Source of the DNA: Mycobacterium sp.
Lineage (GTDB): Bacteria; Actinomycetota; Actinomycetes; Mycobacteriales; Mycobacteriaceae
Direction of reading: 5' to 3'
DNA: 47,861 nucleotides
Assembly (NCBI RefSeq): GCF_002863225.1
Contig: NZ_PKEK01000107.1
Span: 1 to 47,861, forward strand
Shown here: positions 41,252 through 47,861 of the stretch, piece by piece
How positions within the stretch are numbered: position 1 is the stretch's first letter
Layout of the letters: every line of letters starts with the position of its first letter
The notes under the pieces: generated by a model
What the model was told of the DNA's origin: nothing
What the model saw: only the letters and a program-made list of their open reading frames with translations
The model's database searches: none
Position numbers and translations under genes: made by a program

Positions 41252-43641
41252 CCGGGCCATTGGCCGGACTGCGCGTCGTCGAATTCGGTAGCGAGATCGC
41301 CGGTCCTTACTGCACCAAGCTTCTCGTCGACCTGGGTGCGGATGTGTACAAGGTCGAACCGCCATCCGGTGATCCGTTGCGCAGGTGGGGTCCTGGCCCC
41401 GGGGGGGAAACCAACTCCGAGGCAAGCGCGCTGTTTCACTACCTCAACGCCGGAAAGTGCGGCAGCACAATCGATCTCGCATCGAGCCCGGATGGCTCGC
41501 TGGTCGACGAAGTGATCGCCGAGGCTGACGTTCTGGTCGACAGTCTCTCGCCCAACCTTCCCAAGTCCTGGGGCGACGTCCTCGACAAGGCGCGCCTGCA
41601 GCAGCTCAATCCCCATCTCGTAGTGGTGCGAATCTCGGACTTCGGCGGCGAGGGGCCCCTTCGTGGGCGCCAGTCCGTCCCGCTGACCATGCAAGCCGCC
41701 TCGGGTTGGATCAGCACACGTGAAGCGGGTCGCGCACCTGTGCAGGCGGGTGCGCGGATCCCTGAATACGTCGCCGGTGCCTACGCGGCGCTGGCCGGGC
41801 TGACCGCGCTGCGCATCGCGACTGGAACCGACGGTCTCGTCGAGGTCGACGTATCGATATTCGAGTCGCTGATCTCGACACTGCCGTATCCGATGCTGAT
41901 GGCGGAGCGGCTGAAAAGCCTTGGGCGTCCCACTAACTCCAAGGCCGCACCCATGCTGGGCATCGTGCGAGCGGCCGACGGATGGATCGGGATCAATTGC
42001 CTGACCGGCCAGCATTGGCTCGACGTGTGCGCGATGATGGGCCTGCCGGAGTTCGGTGAACATCAGCTCGCCATCATGCTGGGCGGACCCGAGCGCGACG
42101 ATTTCTTCGCGAAGGCGCAGCCGTGGCTCGACGCGATGGCGGTGGACGAACTCGTCGAGCTCAGCCAGGCCATGCGCATACCGGCCGCGCCGGTCACCGA
42201 CGGTGAGTCCATTCTGGCCTGCCCCCAATACGCCGAGCGTGATTTCTTCGTCGAAAGCGCCTCGGCGGCACAGCGATTCATGCAGCCCGGCCCGCCATTT
42301 CGGTTGTCGAAGACCCGACCTGCGCCGCCGTCACCCGCGCCACTGCTGGGCGCAAAGGCGTCGCCCGACTGGAACGACGACCGCCGCGCGGCGACCGGAG
42401 CCGACGTCGCCGATGTGACATTGCCGTTCGCGGGCCTGAAGGTCTTCGACCTGAGCACATTCTGGGCCGGCGCCTACCTGACCTGCTACTTGGGCGCGTT
42501 CGGCGCCGACGTCATCAAGGTCGAGTCGATCCAGCGTCCCGACGGGCATCGGTACTCCGGTTCGATGCTGCGCGAGGGGGATGACTGGTATGAACGCGGA
42601 CCGCTTTGGCAGGGAACCAATCTCAACAAGCGTGACATCACACTCGACCTGACCACGGCAGCCGGTCGCGACCTGGCACTGCGGTTGGCCGGCGAAGCCG
42701 ACGTCGTGGTGGAGAATTTCTCGCCGCGGGTGGTGGAGCATTTCGGACTCGACTACGACTCGCTGGTCGAGATCAATCCCGACGTCGTGATGGTCCGCAT
42801 GCCGGGCTTCGGTCTGGCCGGTCCGTGGCGCGACTACGTGGGCTGGGCGCTCAACATCGAACAGCTGGCCGGCATGTCGGCGTGTACGGGTTACGCCGAC
42901 GGCCCGCCATGCAACCTCCAGGGCCCCGCTGATCCGATCGCGGGTGTGCACGCCGCGACCGCGCTGCTGGCGGCGCTGGAACATCGGCGCCGCACGGGTG
43001 AAGGCCAGCTCATCGAGGTAGCACAGATCGAAGTCGGCGCGGCGGTCACCGCTGAGCCCGTCATCGAATACTCCGTGACCGGTAAGGTTCGGCCTCGTGA
43101 GGGAAATCGGCACCGCAGCTACCTGCAGGGCGTGTATCCGGCTCGCGGCGATGATGATTGGGTAGCGCTTGCGGTCCGGCACGAGTCGGATTGGGCGGGT
43201 TTGGCCGAGGCCATCGGTCTCAGCGGGCTGGGGGACGACCCGCGCTTTGCCTCGCAAGAGGCCAGGCTCGAAAACCACGATGCCTGCGACGACGTGATCG
43301 CCGAGTGGACTGGCGCGCGTTCAGCCGAGGAAGTCGTGGACGAACTCGTCAGGAGAGGTGTGCCGGCAGAGCGAGTGCTCACAGCCGACCGGATGTACGA
43401 CATCGACCAACTCGATGCCCGCGGTTACTACGAGGAGTTGGCGCACCCGATCACCGGCCGCAGCCGGTTCCCGGGGTGGCCGTTTCGCATTGCGCCGGGC
43501 CCGGTCCGGCACCATCGCGCTCCGTCGCCGACGCTCGGGCAGCACAACGACGAAGTGCTGCGGGGCCTGGGACTCTCGGCCGAAGAGGTGTCTGCGCTGC
43601 GTCAACAGCGGGTTATCGGCGAAAAGCTGCCCAACGCCTAG
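41248..43641 (+). CDS. Double-domain CaiB/BaiF (family III) CoA transferase
   Basis: The 797-residue protein has two tandem family III domains. Domain 1 begins LAGLRVVEFGSEIAGPYCTK (about 5-24) and domain 2 LPFAGLKVFDLSTFWAGAYL (about 392-411). Domain 2 keeps GFGLAGPWRDYVGW and VTGKVRPREGNRH. The Asp used as nucleophile in CaiB/Frc is not evident at the aligned place in either half (SVPLTMQAASG; VGWALNIEQLAG). Bacterial double-domain members exist and may work as pseudo-dimers. It is translationally coupled to the ALDH. Confidence 0.86.
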   Translation: MTGPLAGLRVVEFGSEIAGPYCTKLLVDLGADVYKVEPPSGDPLRRWGPGPGGETNSEASALFHYLNAGKCGSTIDLASSPDGSLVDEVIAEADVLVDSLSPNLPKSWGDVLDKARLQQLNPHLVVVRISDFGGEGPLRGRQSVPLTMQAASGWISTREAGRAPVQAGARIPEYVAGAYAALAGLTALRIATGTDGLVEVDVSIFESLISTLPYPMLMAERLKSLGRPTNSKAAPMLGIVRAADGWIGINCLTGQHWLDVCAMMGLPEFGEHQLAIMLGGPERDDFFAKAQPWLDAMAVDELVELSQAMRIPAAPVTDGESILACPQYAERDFFVESASAAQRFMQPGPPFRLSKTRPAPPSPAPLLGAKASPDWNDDRRAATGADVADVTLPFAGLKVFDLSTFWAGAYLTCYLGAFGADVIKVESIQRPDGHRYSGSMLREGDDWYERGPLWQGTNLNKRDITLDLTTAAGRDLALRLAGEADVVVENFSPRVVEHFGLDYDSLVEINPDVVMVRMPGFGLAGPWRDYVGWALNIEQLAGMSACTGYADGPPCNLQGPADPIAGVHAATALLAALEHRRRTGEGQLIEVAQIEVGAAVTAEPVIEYSVTGKVRPREGNRHRSYLQGVYPARGDDDWVALAVRHESDWAGLAEAIGLSGLGDDPRFASQEARLENHDACDDVIAEWTGARSAEEVVDELVRRGVPAERVLTADRMYDIDQLDARGYYEELAHPITGRSRFPGWPFRIAPGPVRHHRAPSPTLGQHNDEVLRGLGLSAEEVSALRQQRVIGEKLPNA

Positions 43642-43663
43642 CGGATGAGACGGCCTGGCGGGG

Positions 43664-44122
43664 TCAGTCGACCATGGCCGCGATCGTGTCGACCACACAC
43701 GCCGGCCGGTCAGATCCCTCGACCTCGACCGTTACCCGGACCGTGGCGCGGCCGCCCTTTTCGTTGCGCTCGACTTTGACCAGCTCAGCTCCGGCGCGGA
43801 TTCGAGAATCCACCGGCACCGGTGCCGGGAAGCGAAGCTTGTCCGATCCGTAATTGACTTGCATCGACAAACCCGTGACCTTGTAAATCTGTTGCACCAG
43901 AACGGGAACCAGAGACAACGTCAGGTAGCCATGCGCGATCGTCTTGCCGTACGGCCCATTGGCAGCCTTCGCCGGATCGACATGAATCCACTGGTGATCA
44001 CCCGTCGCATCGGCAAAGAGGTCAATCTCCTGTTGGGTCACAGGACGCCAGTCGCTGTAACCGAGATGCTCGCCGACGTGGGACTCGAAACCCGAGATCC
44101 CCTCGTAGACGACGGGTTTCAT
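43664..44122 (-). CDS. MaoC-like (R)-specific enoyl-CoA hydratase
   Basis: The 152-residue single hot-dog domain has the complete catalytic dyad Asp42-x4-His47 in ATGDHQWIHVDP, followed by AHGYLTLSLVPVL. It is of the usual (R)-hydratase type and distinct from the ChsH1/ChsH2-like pair at 34602 and 36594. The ATG overlaps the amidohydrolase stop (TGATG), so the two are coupled. Confidence 0.9.
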   Translation of the reverse strand: MKPVVYEGISGFESHVGEHLGYSDWRPVTQQEIDLFADATGDHQWIHVDPAKAANGPYGKTIAHGYLTLSLVPVLVQQIYKVTGLSMQVNYGSDKLRFPAPVPVDSRIRAGAELVKVERNEKGGRATVRVTVEVEGSDRPACVVDTIAAMVD

Positions 44123-45315
44123 CAGGCAGGCACCTTGATACCGAGCTGCTCCATCGCGTTGCCGCCCATGATCTTGGCCTTGGCCGTGTCGGAGACCCCG
44201 CTGAGGCGGTCGACAAAGCTCAGCGGATCGCCGATGCCTTCAGGGTGGGGAAAGTCCGAACCGAACATCACATGGTCTTCGCCCATGATGTCGATGATCC
44301 CTTTGAGATCATCCTCGAGGAACGGGTGGATGTAGATGTTGCGCTTGAACACCTCGACTGGATGCTCGTCGAACTCCTTCGGCATGATCTTGTACGCCGT
44401 GTTGAGCTGCTCGAGCAGATTTCTCACCCAGCCACTGCCGTTCTCCACACAGAGGATCTTGAGATCAGGGAAGCGGGAGAGCGCACCATGGCAGATCATC
44501 GCCGCCAAGGTGTCCTCGATCGCGCGGTGACCCATGACGACTTCGCGCAACGCGCTCGGTTTGAACGACAGATACTCGTCGCCACCTTCCCACTCCATCA
44601 GATGCTTCTGGTAACCACTGTCGGAGGCGTGCATCGTCACCGGGATGCCGGCGTTCACCACTTCCTGCCAGAACGGGTCGAACTCGGGTAAGCCCATCGA
44701 GCGGGACCCCCCGAAACGACTCGGCACCGGCGCCGGGCGGACCAGGAATGTCTTCATGTTGCGTTCGAGGCACCAGTGCAACTCCTCGATCGCCTGATCA
44801 ACCAGCGGTAGGCAGATCACCGGCGTGGCGAAGATCCGCCCCTCGTAATCGAAGGTCCAGTGCTCGTGCATCCACTCATTGAGAGCGTGGATGATGGCGT
44901 GGGTCAGGATCACGTCCTCGGTGGTGCGCTCCTCGATGAGGCTGGCAAGCGTCGGGTACATCACGCAGCGGTCGATGCCCAAATCGTCCATCAACTCGAG
45001 ACGAGGAGCCGGGGCCTGATAGGCCGGAATGACATCCATTGCCTCACCGATGAACTCGCGGAAGTTGAGCCCCTCGGGATTGTTACCGAGAAAGTAGTCC
45101 TCGGCACTACCGGGCCTGGCGACCCGCGCGAACGTCGGATTCGGAATCATGTGGCTGATGTGGTCCTTGACGACCAGCTTGGGACGCCCGTTGACCTCGA
45201 CGTAGCCCACCTTGCCGCGGTGTTGCTTCGGGAGGTACTTCGTGAGCGCCTCCTCCGTCTCGTACATGTGGTTGTCGATATCGAAGACGGGGTAAGGCAG
45301 TGAACGGGGAGACAT
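44122..45315 (-). CDS. Amidohydrolase-2 family metal-dependent hydrolase
   Basis: This 397-residue TIM-barrel protein has VFDIDNHMYE at the first strand (DxDxH variant), VTMHASDSGYQKHL, LKILCVENGSGWV and the metal-site strand HVMFGSDFPHPEG. The ATG at 45315 follows GGAAGGGA. It is a paralogue in fold of the one at 15940-17220 and, like it, has ACGTTATC upstream. Decarboxylase or ring-opening hydrolase activity is typical of the family; the substrate is unknown. Confidence 0.86.
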   Translation of the reverse strand: MSPRSLPYPVFDIDNHMYETEEALTKYLPKQHRGKVGYVEVNGRPKLVVKDHISHMIPNPTFARVARPGSAEDYFLGNNPEGLNFREFIGEAMDVIPAYQAPAPRLELMDDLGIDRCVMYPTLASLIEERTTEDVILTHAIIHALNEWMHEHWTFDYEGRIFATPVICLPLVDQAIEELHWCLERNMKTFLVRPAPVPSRFGGSRSMGLPEFDPFWQEVVNAGIPVTMHASDSGYQKHLMEWEGGDEYLSFKPSALREVVMGHRAIEDTLAAMICHGALSRFPDLKILCVENGSGWVRNLLEQLNTAYKIMPKEFDEHPVEVFKRNIYIHPFLEDDLKGIIDIMGEDHVMFGSDFPHPEGIGDPLSFVDRLSGVSDTAKAKIMGGNAMEQLGIKVPA

Positions 45316-45363
45316 CCGGCTGAATCCCTTCCTCGGAGCAGCGAATATGATCATTTACACTAG

Positions 45364-45382
45364 GTGAGAATGACGTTATCAC
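45364..45382. promoter_or_regulatory. Imperfect palindrome GTGAGAA-N5-TTATCAC
   Basis: The 7-bp arms (one mismatch) lie 49 nt upstream of the amidohydrolase start. GAGAA-N-TTATC is also seen at 46045-46060. Confidence 0.5.
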
Positions 45383-45408
45383 CACGGGCCGACAACATCC
45401 AGATCGGG

Positions 45409-46044
45409 TCAAGCGCCCGAGAACTCACTCCACGTCTCGAGCACCGCGTCGGTCGTCGTCACGGTTGTGAGCAGGGCCAACGTGTTGTCGATGACCGACT
45501 CGGCGTACTCGCGGGGGTAGCCGCTCACCGCATCGCGAGGCAGGACGAACTGATAGCTGCGGTTCACCGCGTCCATGACGAAGTTCTGAATAGCGATATT
45601 GACCGAAACGCCTACTCCCACAATCGTTTTGATGTTGAGATTGCGCAGAACGGAATCGAGGTCCGTGCCGGTCATCGGTCCGACGCCGTGGGTCCGGGTG
45701 AGCACGATATCGCTGGGCGCCTGATTGAGCTCCGGCAGTACCGATCCGCCCGGACTGCCGGGCGTGAGGTCGGCGGCAAACGATTTTCCGGCCATGAAGA
45801 GCCTGGCGTTGCTGTTCGACCCACGACCGTCCGGACGTTTCTGCATCAAACAGTGGATGACCACGACCCCGGTGTTGCGGGCCGCCTCGACCAGCCGGGC
45901 GATGTTCGGAATCGCCTCGCGACGTGCTTCTTCGGCAAGGATGGGGAGCCCGGCTTGCGCGCCGATGACACCGCCCTGGCATTCCTGGGTGACAAGTGCG
46001 GTGGTCATCGGATCGAGCAGGTCGCGAAGGCTGGGCTGCGGCAT
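45409..46044 (-). CDS. Isochorismatase-fold protein with altered catalytic residues
   Basis: From the ATG at 46044 the product is 211 residues with the cysteine-hydrolase/isochorismatase fold: LVTQECQGGVIG, VVVIHCLMQKRPDGRG, TIVGVGVSVNIAIQNFVMDAVNRSY and VLPRDAVSG. The usual Asp of strand 1 is Glu21, and the catalytic Cys position (NVCVE in active members) reads NIAIQ. It is therefore probably not a classical cysteine hydrolase. It is divergent from the SnoaL-like gene at 46097 across a 52-nt promoter with GAGAA/TTATC palindrome. No Shine-Dalgarno is seen; the mRNA may be leaderless. Confidence 0.78.
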   Translation of the reverse strand: MPQPSLRDLLDPMTTALVTQECQGGVIGAQAGLPILAEEARREAIPNIARLVEAARNTGVVVIHCLMQKRPDGRGSNSNARLFMAGKSFAADLTPGSPGGSVLPELNQAPSDIVLTRTHGVGPMTGTDLDSVLRNLNIKTIVGVGVSVNIAIQNFVMDAVNRSYQFVLPRDAVSGYPREYAESVIDNTLALLTTVTTTDAVLETWSEFSGA

Positions 46045-46060
46045 GAGAACAAACGTTATC
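46045..46060. promoter_or_regulatory. Imperfect palindrome GAGAA-N6-TTATC
   Basis: Lies directly against the start codon at 46044 and 37 nt before the divergent start at 46097. Same arms as 45366-45380 and one base from the GAGAA-N6-TTCTC sites at 25249 and 28943. Confidence 0.45.
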
Positions 46061-46096
46061 GTGTGCGAGATAGTGTTATCCAGAGGAGTGCAGATC

Positions 46097-46534
46097 ATGC
46101 TGTGGGAACTCGAGATTCGTGAATCGGTGCGGCAGACGCTCGCCGATTACACCGCCGCCACCGATCGGTTCGATCTTCGTGCGCTCGGCGCGTGCTTCGG
46201 CCCGAGCGGCGTTCTCGAGTTCACCGGCGGCGCCGAAACGTTGACCGGTCCGGCTGCGATCGAGGCGGGGCTACGAGCTGCCATGACCCGACAGCCCGAC
46301 GCCGCAGCGGCAGCGCCCACACACGTCCGCCATCATGTCTCCAGCGTCCGCTTCGGCTCCGTGGCTCGGGATCGCGTCCAAGTCAGCAGTTACTTCGCCG
46401 TCCACACCGACATCGGTCTCGACCACTGGGGCCGTTACCGCGACGAGTTGATCCCGCTGGACGGTCGATGGTTGTTCGCGCGCCGGCGGATCAGCGTCGA
46501 CGCGTTTGCGGCGGGCAGCCTGATGGCGGGATGA
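46097..46534 (+). CDS. SnoaL-like (NTF2-fold) protein
   Basis: The 145-residue protein has the SnoaL_4 pattern: ESVRQTLADYTAATDRFDLRALGACF (9-34), TGPAAIEAGLRAAM, THVRHHVSSVRF and the beta-strand pair DELIPLDGRWLFARRRISVD. The ATG at 46097 follows AGAGGAG. It is divergent from the isochorismatase-fold gene. Such proteins are isomerase/dehydratase-like and common in ring-degrading clusters. Confidence 0.85.
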   Translation: MLWELEIRESVRQTLADYTAATDRFDLRALGACFGPSGVLEFTGGAETLTGPAAIEAGLRAAMTRQPDAAAAAPTHVRHHVSSVRFGSVARDRVQVSSYFAVHTDIGLDHWGRYRDELIPLDGRWLFARRRISVDAFAAGSLMAG

Positions 46535-46541
46535 TCGCCGA

Positions 46542-47441
46542 TCAGGATGCGATGAATTCCTTGGCGAAAGCCTGCGTGCGCTCGATGAGTTCAGCGCGGT
46601 CGTCACCTGCCGGTGCGATGGGCAACCAGGTGACACCTGCAGCGGTCAGCCGCTCGAGAGTGGCATGGCGTTCGTCGGTGGATCGGTTGTCGTCCAACAT
46701 GTTTCCAGCTGAGAAGCAGATGTCCAGCGGTTCCGTGCGCCCGACTGAGGCCGCATAGGCTCTGGCCCACGCGATGGCGGACTCCAATTCGTCGAGCGTT
46801 GAAATTTCTGCGGTCCTCGACGCTGCCGCGTAGCCGAACGTGTTGAACGGCGCCCAGCCCTGGCCGCGTGCAACCGCTCGGCGCACCGCCGGTTTACTGT
46901 TGCCGCCCACCCAGATCCTGGGCCGCGCGGGCAGCGGCCTCAGGCGAACGCCTCGGGCGGCAAACGAGGTGCCGTCGAACGCCGTGTCCTGGCCGGTGAA
47001 GAGCTCGTCCAGCACATCCAGCGCCTCGTCGAGCAACACACCCCGATTGTCGAAATCTACTCCCAAAGCTTTGAATTCGGGCTTGAGGTAACCGGCGGCT
47101 GTTCCGATTATCAGCCGATCGCCGGACAGAACTTGCAGGCTCTGGATCGACTTGGCGCCGAGGAACGGATTGCGGTAGGCGGCGATGTAGACGTTGGTCA
47201 ACAGTTTGATGTCGGTGGTGAACGCGGCCGCAAATGACAACGCCACGAACGGGTCGAGAGCGTGGTGGCCGCCGTGGTCGAGCCATTTGGCGTCGGGTGC
47301 GGGGTGGTCGGTGACGTGAACCGCCGCGTAGCCGCTGGCTTCGGCGACCCGCGCGACCTCGGTGATGGCTGCGGCCGAGACGAATTCGGCCGGGCTGTCT
47401 ACGCGATGGGTGGGTAGTTCGAGGGAGAACGAGAGTGTCAC
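46542..47441 (-). CDS. LLM-class (F420-dependent type) oxidoreductase
   Basis: The 299-residue luciferase-like TIM-barrel protein has VTDHPAPDAKWL, HHALDPFVALSFAAAFTTDIKLLTNVYI, AKSIQSLQVLSGDRLIIGTAAGYL and RIWVGGNSKPAVRRA, the standard F420/FMN LLM pattern with the GxxxGW end (GAARG-like ARGQGWAPF). The start is GTG 47441 behind AAAGGAC. It follows the acyl-CoA dehydrogenase by 10 nt, so the two are in one operon. F420 rather than FMN is inferred from the subfamily. Confidence 0.87.
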   Translation of the reverse strand: MTLSFSLELPTHRVDSPAEFVSAAAITEVARVAEASGYAAVHVTDHPAPDAKWLDHGGHHALDPFVALSFAAAFTTDIKLLTNVYIAAYRNPFLGAKSIQSLQVLSGDRLIIGTAAGYLKPEFKALGVDFDNRGVLLDEALDVLDELFTGQDTAFDGTSFAARGVRLRPLPARPRIWVGGNSKPAVRRAVARGQGWAPFNTFGYAAASRTAEISTLDELESAIAWARAYAASVGRTEPLDICFSAGNMLDDNRSTDERHATLERLTAAGVTWLPIAPAGDDRAELIERTQAFAKEFIAS

Positions 47442-47451
47442 GGTGGTCCTT

Positions 47452-47861
47452 TCAGGTGGAGACAAGATCTGCCAGACGCTGGGCGTGGTAGTCGGGGCTG
47501 CCGAAAATCAGCTCTGCCGTCTTGGCCCGCCGAACGTAGAGGTGAGCGTCGTGCTCCCAGGTGAAGCCGATGCCACCGTGAATCCGCATGTTGTCCAAGG
47601 CGGCTTGCAGGGATGCCTCCGAGCAGACCATCTTGGCCACGGCCGCCGCCATCGCCAGCTCGGGTCCGTCAACCACCTCCGCGGCGTGCGCGACAGCCGA
47701 ACGGGCTCCTTCGATCGACACCAGCATGTCGGCGCACCTGTGCTTGATCGCCTGGAAGCTTCCGATGGCCCGTCCGAACTGGATGCGTTCCTTGGCGTAA
47801 CCGACAGCCATGTCGAGACATCGCTGAGCCGCTCCGAGCTGCTCCGCCGCCAATGCCACCA
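47452..47861 (-). CDS. Acyl-CoA dehydrogenase, C-terminal part (5' end beyond window)
   Basis: The frame is open to the window edge; 135 residues after the first visible Met show the C-terminal helical domain: KERIQFGRAIGSFQAIKHRCADM, NMRIHGGIGFTWEHDAHLYVRRAK. GGIGFTWEHD is the conserved region around the catalytic base in many FadE proteins. It is cotranscribed with the LLM oxidoreductase. Only the C-terminal third can be judged. Confidence 0.88.
   Translation of the reverse strand, partial: VALAAEQLGAAQRCLDMAVGYAKERIQFGRAIGSFQAIKHRCADMLVSIEGARSAVAHAAEVVDGPELAMAAAVAKMVCSEASLQAALDNMRIHGGIGFTWEHDAHLYVRRAKTAELIFGSPDYHAQRLADLVST

Noticed and set aside
1..47861. CRISPR arrays, rRNA genes, intact insertion sequences
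   Set aside because: No regularly spaced repeats, rRNA sequence or complete transposase frame was seen.

Overview
The window is high-GC DNA with mycobacterial signatures: the gene order uspA-uspB-uspC divergent from a TldD/PmbA protease pair (the Rv2314c-Rv2318 arrangement of M. tuberculosis), a secreted PE-PPE-domain hydrolase, an Ltp2/FadE29-type operon resembling the M. tuberculosis igr locus, an NDMA-dependent (mycofactocin-type) alcohol dehydrogenase, an F420-type luciferase-like oxidoreductase, and many TetR regulators and cytochromes P450. A fast-growing environmental Mycolicibacterium-like chromosome is the best guess; the genus is inferred.

Layout. 1-2836 (minus): amino-sugar type ABC importer uspABC, with uspC cut by the window edge. 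2870-7638 (plus): tldD, pmbA, a PE-PPE-domain serine hydrolase and a CMD/AhpD-like protein. 7664-7737: tRNA with anticodon CAT, followed by about 560 nt without an intact gene that holds a decayed serine-recombinase tail. 8303-12273: P450 + TetR, a divergent TetR/alpha-beta hydrolase pair with its operator, a strong hairpin terminator, and a small basic protein behind a LexA-like box. 12483-17220 (minus): amidohydrolase, SDR, ALDH and NDMA-type ADH. 17338-25197: a TetR, an ERG2/sigma-1-receptor-like protein, a substrate-binding-fold protein without a signal peptide, a P450, two DapB-like reductases and two SDRs. 25396-32772: hydrolase, acyl-CoA ligase read through in frame into a third DapB-like reductase, SnoaL-like protein, CaiB-type CoA transferase, and two frameshifted genes (a P450 and a SnoaL-like gene). 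32730-39553 (minus): a compact eight-gene operon P450 - acyl-CoA dehydrogenase - MaoC - DUF35 - acyl-CoA dehydrogenase - MaoC - Ltp2 - TetR. 39791-47861: ALDH and a double CaiB CoA transferase, then MaoC, amidohydrolase, isochorismatase-fold, SnoaL-like, LLM oxidoreductase and a partial acyl-CoA dehydrogenase.

How it fits together. From about 8 kb onward nearly every gene is a catabolic enzyme for a hydrophobic, probably steroid- or terpenoid-like substrate. P450s would oxidise a terminal carbon, ADH/ALDH carry it to the acid, ligase or CoA transferases make the thioester, the acyl-CoA dehydrogenase pair and MaoC proteins desaturate and hydrate it, and the Ltp2/DUF35 pair cleaves the side chain by a retro-aldol step. 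Small palindromes recur in several promoters and suggest a few shared TetR regulons. The substrate is not visible from sequence.

Most unusual points: a bacterial ERG2/sigma-1-receptor homologue sitting between two nearly identical operators; an igr-like operon in which the ChsH2 halves (MaoC and DUF35) are separate genes placed between the two FadE genes; an in-frame ligase-reductase fusion; and two neighbouring genes each broken by an apparent one-base deletion.
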